Shown here one piece after another: positions 55,292 to 64,000 of a stretch of DNA of 64,000 bases (positions within the stretch are counted from its first letter, which is position 1; each line of letters starts with the position of its first letter). The translations under genes were made by a program, and so were the position numbers. The stretch is taken from positions 38,086 to 102,085 of the forward strand of contig KN805395.1 of the NCBI GenBank assembly GCA_000818945.1, in the 5' to 3' direction. The notes beneath the pieces are model-generated. The model was not told the origin of the DNA, searched no databases, and saw only the letters and a program-made list of their open reading frames with translations. Source of the DNA: Schizochytrium sp. CCTCC M209059. Its lineage: Eukaryota > Sar > Bigyra > Thraustochytrida > Thraustochytriidae.

Positions 55292-57049
55292 TCACGCGAC
55301 ATTCTTTAGCTTGAGAAAACATGCGCTGGCAGCAAAAAAGTATATGGCTGCAACTACAAAGATGAGCGAGTAGCCGACATGAGGCAGTCCGTGTTTGCCT
55401 CCGAGATTGTTCATGGCGTCCAGAAGTGCGCCAGCGATGGGGGCGGCTACGAGCTGAGGAAGCACAATAGAAATGTGCCAAACGCCAAGATCTCGCGCGA
55501 CGTTTGCAGAGCTTGGAAGCACATCACAGACGAGCGCGTAGTCGAGTGACATGAACGTTCCCATGGCCGTACCGAAAATAAGCATGAAGATCATGGCCAC
55601 GACAAAATTCTCGATAAATGCCACGCCAAAGCTGCACATTCCAAGGACAATGCTAGAGGTGATCAAGAGAGTCTTTCGTTTGCCTCCATTCAAGTCGGTG
55701 AGGCGGCCCACACTAAGTGACGAGATCAGCGCAGTGCAAAATACAGGGGCAAAGAGAATTGCGGCACGGGTTGTTGCCTCGAGACCCTGAAATGGGAGCA
55801 CATCACTGACCCAAAAGAGCATGAATTGCATCACTGTAAAGACGCCAAACTGCACGAGAAGACGCGTGACAAAAACCCAAAAGAAATCGTTTTCTGCAAA
55901 CGGGCCTGCCATACGCCCTATTAAGCGGCGCGTCCTTCCACAGTAGGCGGTGCGCGAGATACGCGACGAGTCTTTGACTTCAGTTTCTCCTTCTTCTTCT
56001 TCTTCTTCTTCTTCGTCGTCGCTTGCAGGCTCAAAGTCATAGATGGACCCCTTGGCCGACGCGGCTGCTGGCTTTCGCTGCGAAAAGCTACCGGAAGGCA
56101 AGAAGACATCTTCTTTGTACACACTGAGCGTGATGATACCAGTGACAACAATGACCGCATCGAGAATGTAATAGCTCGCAGGGATCCCAATGGTTGTAGA
56201 AGCTGCCCCGATGCCTGCCCCAATGCCATAGCCCACAATCGTGAGAGCGCCGACAACGCCTGATATAGTACCATACTGTGTTGGTTCGGCCATGTCAGGA
56301 ATTGTGGCGTTGAACGCAGTCGAGAGGAGGATGCCGCCCACGACAGAGACGATATAAATGGTTCCGATGGCGGCCAAGTCGTTGGTGCTGGCGGAGATGC
56401 CGGCAATGAGGAATGAAAATCCCATGGTAGAGAGACCTGCGGCCATGAATGGCTTGCGTCTGCCGTACTGTGACCGATATCGATCGCTTGCATAGCCGAC
56501 AAAGGGTGGCAGTACGATGGAGAGAATGCCGCCAATTCCAGAAAGCAGACCCAAGGTACGGCCCTTGTGCTCATTTCCAACAATCATCCAAACTTGCTGA
56601 GGCAACATGAGAGAGATGTAGGCGACGTTGATGGCGGCCGATCCGACCTGGGCAAGACACATGAGGACGATGCGAAAGACAGCCACGACTACATGCTCGT
56701 CCTCGGCATCTTTGCGAAGCTGAGGAGTGTCCATTTCGTTTCCCCCAAGTTTGTTGTACGCATACCCGCTCTCACGGTCATTTGGGTCACCTCTGGCTTT
56801 GTGTGCGTGTTCTTCGTTGGAACCACTGTCTCCAAAAAGCGCCGCCTCGTACTCGATGAGCGAAGACCGTTCGGCATACGGGTCGCTGGCGTCTCGATGA
56901 TGGTACAATAGGTTCTCATTATCCTCGCTGTGGCCGCTCTCCTTGTTTGCCTCGTACTGACTGCCGTCGCCGCCACCACCGGCTCCGTTCCCACGCCGCT
57001 TGCGCGCGCCTTTGTCCCCGTCCTCACGCGAGCTCAGGCCGGGCTCCAT
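55292..57049 (-). CDS. MFS transporter, sugar/GPH-like
   Basis: A 585-residue major-facilitator protein with 12 predicted helices. It starts at ATG 57049 (MEPGLSSREDGDKGARKRR); the longer frame upstream begins only at a TTG. The first 130 residues are hydrophilic. The signature loop between helices 2 and 3 is GYASDRYRSQYGRRKPFMAA, close to sucrose-transporter and GPH-type carriers, and the matching second-half loop is SVGRLTDLNGGKRKTLLITS. The central cytosolic loop is acidic (EEEEEEEGETEVKDS). The family moves sugars or other small solutes with H+ or Na+; substrate cannot be called here. The C-terminus ends in a hydrophobic helix and ACFLKLKNVA. Confidence 0.83.
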   Translation of the reverse strand: MEPGLSSREDGDKGARKRRGNGAGGGGDGSQYEANKESGHSEDNENLLYHHRDASDPYAERSSLIEYEAALFGDSGSNEEHAHKARGDPNDRESGYAYNKLGGNEMDTPQLRKDAEDEHVVVAVFRIVLMCLAQVGSAAINVAYISLMLPQQVWMIVGNEHKGRTLGLLSGIGGILSIVLPPFVGYASDRYRSQYGRRKPFMAAGLSTMGFSFLIAGISASTNDLAAIGTIYIVSVVGGILLSTAFNATIPDMAEPTQYGTISGVVGALTIVGYGIGAGIGAASTTIGIPASYYILDAVIVVTGIITLSVYKEDVFLPSGSFSQRKPAAASAKGSIYDFEPASDDEEEEEEEEGETEVKDSSRISRTAYCGRTRRLIGRMAGPFAENDFFWVFVTRLLVQFGVFTVMQFMLFWVSDVLPFQGLEATTRAAILFAPVFCTALISSLSVGRLTDLNGGKRKTLLITSSIVLGMCSFGVAFIENFVVAMIFMLIFGTAMGTFMSLDYALVCDVLPSSANVARDLGVWHISIVLPQLVAAPIAGALLDAMNNLGGKHGLPHVGYSLIFVVAAIYFFAASACFLKLKNVA

Positions 57050-57398
57050 CTTGATGGTCTTGGCTGGCCGGCCTCCTCGTCGTTTGCACACGGAACGAGG
57101 CCGCGCGCCGGTCAGCGTGGGGCGCTTGCAGCGCAGAGCGCGCAGGCGCGCGCCCTGACCCCTCTTTTGCAAGGCACGACTTCACGCCGTTTTGATCGCT
57201 TGATGATTTGGTTTCCCGGTCGCTGTTGGCATGGCTAATGTCAAAGACGAAGAGATCCTGATATTCACACAAAGCAGGGACGTTTGATTCGATTCCAAGC
57301 AGCAGCAGCAGCAGCAGGGAACTGTAAGAGTTCAAGCAGCGAGCAAAGCTCGTTCGTAAATGGATAATGAAAATAAGTTAGATCCTGAGTGATTTATC
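57050..57398. other. intergenic MFS / MORN
   Basis: 349 bases between the MFS start and the MORN gene's stop, both on the minus strand. It includes an agc repeat near 57297-57317. No gene seen. Confidence 0.5.
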
Positions 57399-59111
57399 CT
57401 ACATGACAAAGGCGTACAGGAGTATGTGGAGGGAGGCGAAGAAGAGAACGGAGCCACAACCAAGAGCGAGACCGAGGTGCCAGGACACGTCGTCGCTAAT
57501 GGGAAGCTTTTGTGCGTGGCACCATGCACAAGCAACATTGGCAATGATGTTGGCGAAAATTTCCTCCAGTGTAGGACGTAACGTGAGGAGAAGCATGATG
57601 CGAATGTGTGGAAGCGCGAGTTCGTGCCGTAGCATTTCGTATACCCAGGTCGAGTTCGAGCTTTCCGGAACAGAGTCATCTAAAACCTCGTTTGCTGCAA
57701 AGGAATCGGAAGTGAGCATTCGTTCCTCAGGTTGCACGAGAGAATGCATTTCTTTATCCTCTTTGTGAACAGAAGCAGTATGAGGAGCAGAAAAAGCAGT
57801 AAACAAGTCAGGTGGAGCTGGACCAAGAAAATGATGGCGAAATGAAGTGACCCAAGCAGGCACATCGTAATGCACAAGAGTTTCGTCAATGCTGCGCACG
57901 AGCATACCCAGCACATGGAAAGCGACGTAGCACACGCTGAAAAAAGTCATGCACATCCACAAGAAACGGGCCAGGGTCCATGCATGGAGGGGAACGTGCT
58001 TGACGAATGCGGTGGTCAGTTTGCGGCCATTGGGCCACATATAGATGCCACGGCCATGATGCTGTTGATTGGCAAATTCGCCCTCATAGCGATCACCATT
58101 TGCCCATTGGTACACACCGAGTCCATCCTTGTTGTTCAATTTCCAGAACCCCTCGTACCAGTCACCATTCTCAACGTTGTAGCGGCCGAAGCCATGCATG
58201 AGGCCGTCTTGCCAAGTGCCTCTATACGTCATGGAACCGTTGCTCGAGAAGAGAACGCCGTAGCCGCATGCTTTGCCATCCAGCCACTGACCGACGAAAC
58301 GTTTGCCATTCTTCCACGTATGGATTCCAAATCCAGTCAGCTTATCATTGCGAAAGTCACCACTGTAATCTCCGCCACACGTCCATGTAAGGGTGCCACG
58401 TCCATGTGGTTTGCCATTGCGGACGGCGCCGATATAGCGCTTACGACAAGCAGCATCATTGTCGGCGTAGTTAATTTCAACATCGCGTACTGAGCGCTTG
58501 GCGCACGCTTGATCAAGAGCGGCTTGCTTGGCTTCGAAATCCTGAGTTACCGCGTCGAAGTCCTCGGGCACCAGGTTGCTCACAAAGGCATCAATTTGCA
58601 GGTTTATTTCAGGAGCAGACATATTGCTGACAATATCGTGCGAATCCCTTTCATGCGTTCTGGAGCCAGACCCTGAGCTAGATCCTTCGTGTGACCTTTT
58701 GTTTTCGTCGACATCCTCCTGCATTCCGAATTGAGGTTGAGGAGGAGTAGAAGTAGTAGTTGCACGCTGTGGCCTAAAAGGAGAGCGAGTGTCCCTCTTC
58801 GCGTCATCGCCATCCGAAGCCGGTCTAATGGTAGAAATTGCGTCTTTCTGCGTCATGGACATCAAAGACGAAGAAGGAGTACTTTTCGTTTTTGTGGTAG
58901 AAGAAAACGAAGAAGAAGAAGACGACCTTGACATTGTTGGCTGAAGGGTAGCTGCCGTAGGCTCTTGTCTCTGTCGTTTACGTGCAGGCTGTACATGGAT
59001 CGTTCGGACGGGGACATCGTACGGCTGTTGCGTGCGTAGAGCCTGAGCGTCGCGCGGATGAAGAAGCCGTACGTGCTCCGTCTGCGGAGGCGAGGTCGCG
59101 AGCTTGGCCAT
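57399..59111 (-). CDS. MORN-repeat membrane protein
   Basis: A 570-residue protein starting at ATG 59111 (MAKLATSPPQTEHVRLL); an upstream GTG is not used. The first 210 residues are Ser/Thr-rich and disordered. Six MORN repeats follow (about 220-360), each near 23 residues: YIGAVRNGKPHGRGTLTW, YSGDFRNDKLTGFGIHTW, FVGQWLDGKACGYGVLF, YRGTWQDGLMHGFGRY, YEGFWKLNNKDGLGVYQW, YEGEFANQQHHGRGIYMW. MORN repeats bind lipids or proteins at membranes. A hydrophobic segment (LARFLWMCMTFFSVCYVAFHV) comes after the repeats, and two more near the C-terminus. The layout recalls junctophilin (MORN repeats plus C-terminal membrane anchor), but there is no close match. It is also conceivable that it acts at cortex or cilium. 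Confidence 0.85.
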   Translation of the reverse strand: MAKLATSPPQTEHVRLLHPRDAQALRTQQPYDVPVRTIHVQPARKRQRQEPTAATLQPTMSRSSSSSSFSSTTKTKSTPSSSLMSMTQKDAISTIRPASDGDDAKRDTRSPFRPQRATTTSTPPQPQFGMQEDVDENKRSHEGSSSGSGSRTHERDSHDIVSNMSAPEINLQIDAFVSNLVPEDFDAVTQDFEAKQAALDQACAKRSVRDVEINYADNDAACRKRYIGAVRNGKPHGRGTLTWTCGGDYSGDFRNDKLTGFGIHTWKNGKRFVGQWLDGKACGYGVLFSSNGSMTYRGTWQDGLMHGFGRYNVENGDWYEGFWKLNNKDGLGVYQWANGDRYEGEFANQQHHGRGIYMWPNGRKLTTAFVKHVPLHAWTLARFLWMCMTFFSVCYVAFHVLGMLVRSIDETLVHYDVPAWVTSFRHHFLGPAPPDLFTAFSAPHTASVHKEDKEMHSLVQPEERMLTSDSFAANEVLDDSVPESSNSTWVYEMLRHELALPHIRIMLLLTLRPTLEEIFANIIANVACAWCHAQKLPISDDVSWHLGLALGCGSVLFFASLHILLYAFVM

Positions 59112-59402
59112 GGGGTCGATTGTCACTGGTTCGCTCGCTCGCTCGTTCTCTCGCCTGCTCGTCCGCGGGCCTCACCTCGCCGCCCGCACGATACGTTTCC
59201 TGGAGAGGAGAGCGCAGCAGCGACCTCTTGCGGTGTCGCGTTTGCGGTCTCTGCGCCCCGTGAGCGCCAGTAGGCCGGGCCAGGGCTTGCGACGGGCGAG
59301 CGAGAGAGCCGAGGGTATTATTATTTCGTGTTTGGGCCACACCGCGCGGAGACTTCAAGCTGGTTGAGCAGGACCACGTTCGAGCGAGACCGCAAGACTA
59401 AA

Positions 59403-59434
<32 letters not shown>

Positions 59435-59638
59435 CACGGCCGAGAGCAGAACCTTTATCCGGCTGGGCGCCCGCGCACGCGCCGGCCTTCGGCGAGCGAG
59501 CTAGCTCGCGTCGCTGGTGCGCCGGCCTGCTGGCCTGCTGGTCTGCTGGCTAGCGGGCTGGCGCGTCTGCCGGGCGGGCGAGAAGAAGGGGCAGCGCGTC
59601 CGCTGACAAAGTAGGAGGAGAAACAAAGCACAACGAAG
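59112..59638. promoter_or_regulatory. divergent intergenic region MORN / GPHR
   Basis: 527 bases between start codons. It holds a (GAGACC)n hexamer repeat at 59404-59431 and ctggcctgctgg-type units near 59525-59550. No gene supported. Confidence 0.5.
59404..59431. repeat. (GAGACC)n repeat
   Basis: Four to five cgagac units in the GPHR 5' region. Confidence 0.9.
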
Positions 59639-61528
59639 ATGGACGAGGAGGAGGCGACAGCTGCGTACGACGCGGTGCAGGGTGAGACGGGATGGCTACG
59701 CGAGGATGGAGGCGTGGTTCTCGTCTCGCTGGCTTTGCCGTTCGGGTTTGCGGTGATTTTCTTTTCGCAGTGGCTCTTCCGCGACTATGAGGTGAACAGC
59801 CTGTCGGTGCAGGCTCTCTTTGCGACGACCTTTACGCTCTCCGTGAACATGCAGGCCTTGGTGCTGTTTGAGATCATGGGAGTTATGCACGCCGAGACGC
59901 GGTGGTTCATGTGGAAGGTAGATTTGTACAGCCTCATGGCTCTGCTGACGATGATCCTGCCTCTCAATATCCTTTGGGCAATTGTAAATCAACAAGCTCG
60001 AGGCTTGCCCGTGAGAGGACGCGTTGCGGTCGTGGGGGCAATGTACACCTTATTCCTTGTTGTGTATGATTCCCTTGGGACGCAAGTACCACAAGGGCGG
60101 GGGACGAACTCTTGGACTGAGAGCGAGGATGAATCGACCTCTCTTGCAAAACATTGGACGTTGAGCTCGTTGGAAGAGGTCTTGTGGCGCCTTGTCTCAA
60201 TCGAGTATAGCGTGGGCAGGCTCGGCACGCTAGGTGTTGCGGCCATGGCGACGCTGAGCGGGTTCGGAGCCATCAATTCTCCATACCGACACTTGTCGAT
60301 ATTTTTGCGTCCCTATAGTGATGAAGAGATTAGTAACATTGAGCAACGGGCGCTGCAAACCTTAGGCCTCGTTGCTTCAAAGAAGAAGCGATTAGCGCTT
60401 TTGTTGCAATCAACGCGGGCGCTTGGCCTCGACGCGTCCGGGGCAGATATAGGATCAAGCGGGAGCGCTACAGGAAGCGGCCCGTTGCCAGTACCTGGAG
60501 CAGCACCTTCTCTGGGCTCGACGGCCTTGGGGGGCTCGAACTCATCGTCGTCTTCTCTATCACCTTCACTGGCGTCTCCGGGATTGCAGTCGGGTCTGGC
60601 GGGCACAAGTGCGTCAAACTCGATGTCCACTTCTCCACCGCCAGGGGTGACGATCGGTGGGAGCAAGTCGTTACAACGATGGGGCACCTCGGCGGGGGTA
60701 AGCTCGTCGCCCTTGCTACCGAGCGCAAATCGGCTCAATAGAAAAAGTGCCCCACGCGCGTTGATTATCTTGTCGCGCATTCTCGGCTGCGTAAAGTGCG
60801 TGATTCTGCAATTCTTGCGGGTGGCGTGCGGATTTGAATTTGGAAAGAACCGGGCGGTTGAGCTCCAAGTGCGCGAATTGCGCAAAGAGGTAGAAACGCT
60901 GGAGGGGTTTCACCGCGAGCTGTTTCTGGATGTGAACGAGATGCACTTGAATCGCTCGCAGCTTCTATTTTCGCGCACGCTGCGCGGTTTCTTTCACTAT
61001 GCGTTGGGCTACGTGTTTTCTGGATATTGCGTGTACAAATGTGCAATCGTTTCGATCAATATACTGCTGGACCGAGATCCGCAAAAGGACCCCGTCACGC
61101 GGGGTTTTCAGATTTTCTTTATGTTCTTCCAGGTGGATTTAGACGTCCACTTTTGGTCACAAGTAATTTCGCTCGTGTTGGTGGGCGTGCTTTCGTTTGC
61201 GTCGGTTCGTGGCTTTTTGATTACGATTGCGAAGATTTTTCACCAGATCTCGACGTCGATGTCTTCGAATTCGGTTGTCCTCCTGCTGGGGCAGATGATG
61301 GGCATGTACTTTATTTCGTTTGTGCTCTTGCTGCGCATGAACCTTCCTGAGGATTATCGGCGTGTTGTGACGGCGGTCTTGGGCGGAGACTTGCACTTTG
61401 GTTTCTATCATCGATTCTTTGACCGCATTTTCCTGGGCTCGGCGCTCACGACGTCTGGGGTCATGTACTTTTTGCATCGCCAGCGCGAGGAGCGGACCAA
61501 GTTCCAGACCTTTGACAAGGCGGCATGA
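59639..61528 (+). CDS. GPHR: Golgi pH regulator (GPHR/GPR89)
   Basis: Golgi membrane anion-channel-like protein that keeps Golgi pH acidic; plant homologues are GTG1/2. 629 residues from ATG 59639 (MDEEEATAAYDAVQGE). Blocks along the family: LFRDYEVNSLSVQALFATTF, EIMGVMHAETRWFMWKVDLY, ATLSGFGAINSPYRHLSIFL, QTLGLVASKKKRLAL, then ELRKEVETLEGFHRELFLDV, GYVFSGYCVYKCAIVSINIL, DPVTRGFQIFF, DVHFWSQVISLVLVG, and LLGQMMGMYFISFVLLLRMN. About nine membrane helices. Compared with human GPR89 (455) it carries a long Ser/Gly/Pro-rich loop (about 265-365) between the middle helices, and this accounts for most of the extra length. The stop codon lies inside a (TGAGA)n tract. Confidence 0.95.
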   Translation: MDEEEATAAYDAVQGETGWLREDGGVVLVSLALPFGFAVIFFSQWLFRDYEVNSLSVQALFATTFTLSVNMQALVLFEIMGVMHAETRWFMWKVDLYSLMALLTMILPLNILWAIVNQQARGLPVRGRVAVVGAMYTLFLVVYDSLGTQVPQGRGTNSWTESEDESTSLAKHWTLSSLEEVLWRLVSIEYSVGRLGTLGVAAMATLSGFGAINSPYRHLSIFLRPYSDEEISNIEQRALQTLGLVASKKKRLALLLQSTRALGLDASGADIGSSGSATGSGPLPVPGAAPSLGSTALGGSNSSSSSLSPSLASPGLQSGLAGTSASNSMSTSPPPGVTIGGSKSLQRWGTSAGVSSSPLLPSANRLNRKSAPRALIILSRILGCVKCVILQFLRVACGFEFGKNRAVELQVRELRKEVETLEGFHRELFLDVNEMHLNRSQLLFSRTLRGFFHYALGYVFSGYCVYKCAIVSINILLDRDPQKDPVTRGFQIFFMFFQVDLDVHFWSQVISLVLVGVLSFASVRGFLITIAKIFHQISTSMSSNSVVLLLGQMMGMYFISFVLLLRMNLPEDYRRVVTAVLGGDLHFGFYHRFFDRIFLGSALTTSGVMYFLHRQREERTKFQTFDKAA

Positions 61529-61560
61529 GATGAGATGAGATGAGATGAGATGAGATGAGA
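61526..61560. repeat. (TGAGA)n repeat containing the GPHR stop codon
   Basis: Seven TGAGA units beginning with the GPHR TGA itself. Expansion here would not alter the protein. Confidence 0.95.
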
Positions 61561-62039
61561 AAATAGGAAAAGGATTGAGGAGCACTGTCTCGGCCACGCT
61601 ATGCTATGCTATGCCATGCCATGCGCTTTTGTCGTCTCTCTTCTTGTCTTTGTATACTCTGTCCGACTTCCTTGTAGACTTTTCCTCAATATGTTTCTTT
61701 TACTGAAAGCACTTTCTTTGACTCTGCTGTCCTTTTGCGACACCTTTGTGCGTTGCCTGGAATCAATGCAAAAGAATCGAATTTTGATTATGTAGATAGA
61801 TGGGCAGGTCCAAAGGCCGATCAGCATTCAAGAAGCTTTGTGTTGGTTTTACTCTTCCTCACGTGTCTTTTGCAATTTAAAAGGCCGTCATTGGTGTCGG
61901 ATCTGTGCGTTGAAATGCTGTGATTTTCTGCGAGCCCTATGTGGGCAAGAGGAATAAACAAACGAAAACAAGAATGGCAAGCACAAAAAGGCAAAACAAG
62001 GGTTACACAGATATGCATTTGTTCTGAAAAAGAGATTGA
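61529..62039. other. convergent intergenic GPHR / TM9SF
   Basis: 511 bases, AT-rich, with pentanucleotide repeats (TGAGA; ctatg/ccatg at about 61600-61623). No gene seen. Confidence 0.5.
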
Positions 62040-63878
62040 TCAGTCGACGTGAATGTCGTGGTAGATGCGCTTAACAAACAGAGTGGCAGCAGCAGTTCCG
62101 ATGGAGGCGGTCATGAGCCCGAGTGCAAAGCAAAAGGTGGTCATGTACGACAGGTAATAGGTGAGCTGGAGCGACCCGGTCATGTTTGTCTTGAATTCGT
62201 AAAAGTAGAGCGAGTAGCACCAAACGTAAAAGGCGGTGGAAAAGGATGCATAAAAGGTACACCACTGCCAGTTGTAGTCCTCGTGATTGAGCATGAAATA
62301 TGTGGCGACGACGGTAACGCTTCCCGTGACGATGATGAGAATGAGGTAGACGACAAAGAGAAAGCCAAAGACATAGTAAAGCTTGAAGGCCCAAAAGGAT
62401 GTGAGAATGAAGTACATCTCGATAAAGATGGCGCCGTACGGAAGCCATCCCGCGACGGGAATGATGACGAGGTGGCGTGTGAACCATGGCTGCTCTGGGA
62501 TTTGTCTAGGCAAGGCATTGACGCGGCAAGGAAAGGGTGTTCGCACGCCCCAGTTACGGCCCATGACTGTCCCGAGGACGTTGAGGGGAAGCGCGACAAC
62601 GGCCCAAACAAGAACGATATACACGAGGGCGCCAAGGGGGATGAGGACCTGGGTTCCGTGGTATATTGACACGGCGTTGAGCATGAGGACGACGAGAAGG
62701 GACACGGTAGGCAGAAGCAAAGCGGTGGTGAGCATGCAGGCAATCCAGCGAGGTCCCTTTTCCGGGGCGTGATATTGCTGGTAGAGAACGGCCGAGGCGT
62801 ATCCGCTGACGACGGAGGTGGCGGCGTAGGATACGAGCGTTGCGGAGATGAGGGCACCAGGGTCGACGTAAAGCGATCCGGCGATGGCCATGAGAATGAC
62901 GCAGAGAACGAGCGCGGTCATTTGCATGCCTGTGCCGAAGCAGGCTGCGTAGAGGATGAGGTGCGGCGGCCTTCTAAAGACGTCGCCGTGGATCTGTTTC
63001 CAGCCGGCGTCATCGCCAAAGTCGCGATCAAAGCCGTCAAATTCTTTATCTGTGGCGTAGCGCGCGAGATCGTTTTTGAGCGTACGCATGAGGATGAGAG
63101 AAACGAGACCACAAAGGAAGACGACCATCATGAATGCATTGAAGATGCTGAACCAATGGATTTGGTGCTCGAAGAAGCTGTAGTCGAGGTAGCGATTGAA
63201 GCGTTCTGCAAATGTTTTTTCCACGGGGACCCACTCGACAGAGTAGGAGAAGACGAGTTTGACGTTGGGCTCAACCTTGCGTCGCTCCTTGGAGCTGAGG
63301 TTGACTTCGATGATTTGGTTTCCGTTGTATCCGATCGTGAGGGCTTTGTGAGTAAAGATGTGGGAGGGCATGACGGCGTGTTCATGCGAGGTATCCTTTT
63401 CAAGCTCTTCGAGTTCCTCTTGGGTGGCTGCGATTTCGCCGACCATGCCCCACACGGGCAGGTCGTCGATGAAGAGCTGGTACCAGTAGTGCTGGCTGAT
63501 GGCATACTTGAATGTTTCAGCCTGATCTTGCGTGAGCGTTTGGGAGCAGAGTTCTCTGCGCGGGACATTGATGCCAAAGTTCATGGTCATGGCGGACTGC
63601 ACAAGATCATTGCCTTCGAGGACCTCGCCGATGCCGACGTACTTTTTGCGGGTGTGAAAGTTTCCCTCGGGGACGCAAAAGGGGAGACTGTAGTAGGTGT
63701 ACGTCTCTTGCGGGTTGTGGTACGGGCCGATCTTGTTGAGCCAGAGCACGACGGGTTCTTTGTCGGCGTAGACGTGGGTGTTTTCATCGGCCTGCACGGA
63801 GGGGATGACTGCGAGCGCGGCGAGGACGACGGCGAGGAGCGCAGCTGCGCGCTCGGTCAGAAGCCTCCTCCCGGCCAT
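62040..63878 (-). CDS. TM9SF: transmembrane 9 superfamily protein (nonaspanin)
   Basis: Nonaspanin (EMP70 family), a Golgi/endosome protein with a large luminal N-domain and nine helices, implicated in sorting of membrane proteins. 612 residues. The signal peptide is residues 1-30 (MAGRRLLTERAAALLAVVLA, then ALAVIPSVQA). The N-domain shows VVLWLNKIGPYHNPQETYTY and YYSLPFCVPEGN, then DLPVWGMVGE. After the first helix the cytosolic loop has DDAGWKQIHGDVFRRPPHL, the most conserved stretch of the family. The C-terminus ends KRIYHDIHVD; the KxD/E-type ending is the Golgi-retention signal. Features agree best with the TM9SF1/3 branch, but I leave the number open. Start ATG 63878, 122 bases from the window edge, so the promoter may run out of view. 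Confidence 0.95.
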   Translation of the reverse strand: MAGRRLLTERAAALLAVVLAALAVIPSVQADENTHVYADKEPVVLWLNKIGPYHNPQETYTYYSLPFCVPEGNFHTRKKYVGIGEVLEGNDLVQSAMTMNFGINVPRRELCSQTLTQDQAETFKYAISQHYWYQLFIDDLPVWGMVGEIAATQEELEELEKDTSHEHAVMPSHIFTHKALTIGYNGNQIIEVNLSSKERRKVEPNVKLVFSYSVEWVPVEKTFAERFNRYLDYSFFEHQIHWFSIFNAFMMVVFLCGLVSLILMRTLKNDLARYATDKEFDGFDRDFGDDAGWKQIHGDVFRRPPHLILYAACFGTGMQMTALVLCVILMAIAGSLYVDPGALISATLVSYAATSVVSGYASAVLYQQYHAPEKGPRWIACMLTTALLLPTVSLLVVLMLNAVSIYHGTQVLIPLGALVYIVLVWAVVALPLNVLGTVMGRNWGVRTPFPCRVNALPRQIPEQPWFTRHLVIIPVAGWLPYGAIFIEMYFILTSFWAFKLYYVFGFLFVVYLILIIVTGSVTVVATYFMLNHEDYNWQWCTFYASFSTAFYVWCYSLYFYEFKTNMTGSLQLTYYLSYMTTFCFALGLMTASIGTAAATLFVKRIYHDIHVD

Positions 63879-64000
63879 GTTTTCGTGACGCGTAGCGAGT
63901 CGAAAGTTTCGTTTCGCCTTTGCTTCGTCGGCTCGAAAAGGCAGTTCGTCACAACGTGCGCCTTAGCGTTGTAGAGAGAGGGGGGGAAGGAGGGGGAGGG

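Noticed and set aside
1..64000. CRISPR arrays, insertion sequences, bacterial promoters or tRNA/rRNA genes
   Set aside because: None seen. All repeats are microsatellites or local duplications, and the window is eukaryotic. Small tRNA-like folds could still escape reading by eye.

Overview
This is nuclear DNA of a GC-rich, gene-dense, intron-poor unicellular eukaryote. It holds about 27 protein genes on both strands, among them a 26S proteasome alpha-5 subunit, ribosomal protein eL8, an AP-3 adaptor subunit, NOC3, Hub1/UBL5, otubain, GPHR and TM9SF. Most genes are single-exon. Four short GT-AG introns could be placed by homology, and all lie near the 5' end of their gene. The style (long open frames, cGMP-cyclase relic, kinesin-ankyrin fusion, use of UGA for selenocysteine) fits a stramenopile, most likely a thraustochytrid. 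That assignment is inference, since no rRNA or organelle marker is present.

Layout. 1-6 kb: an unrecognised Cys/His-rich protein, AP-3 mu, UBL5 and an O-fucosyltransferase-like type II membrane protein. 6-16 kb: a giant kinesin with C-terminal ankyrin repeats, then NOC3. 16-18 kb: two small tandem minus-strand genes that only make sense if an in-frame TGA is read as selenocysteine, the second with a strong SECIS-like hairpin in its 3' UTR. A small broken-frame plus-strand gene lies head-to-head with it. 18-31 kb: a Cys-rich phospholipid scramblase, a HEATR5/Laa1-type HEAT-repeat giant, and a triplicated DUF707-like Golgi enzyme. 32-33 kb: a decayed nucleotide cyclase. 33-41 kb: an ARF-like GTPase, an ankyrin protein and ATP-dependent 5-oxoprolinase. 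41-46 kb: a TLC-domain membrane protein and a Pro/Gly-rich C2/EF-hand protein. 47-51 kb: SARNP/Tho1, PSMA5 and eL8. 51-64 kb: an ER-type rhomboid protease, an unknown membrane protein, otubain, an MFS transporter, a MORN membrane protein, GPHR and TM9SF.

The genes do not form operons. A loose theme is membrane traffic and the endomembrane system (AP-3, HEATR5, ARL, GPHR, TM9SF, rhomboid, Golgi transferases), but adjacency here need not mean joint function. Several neighbours are head-to-head with short shared promoters (for example 6071-6265 and 52442-52604).

The main discovery is the tandem selenoprotein pair at 16.3-17.6 kb. The two paralogues share TGA at the same alignment column, followed by the same four residues, and share conserved sequence both before and after it. 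Both lack cysteine, so selenocysteine would be the only redox-active residue.
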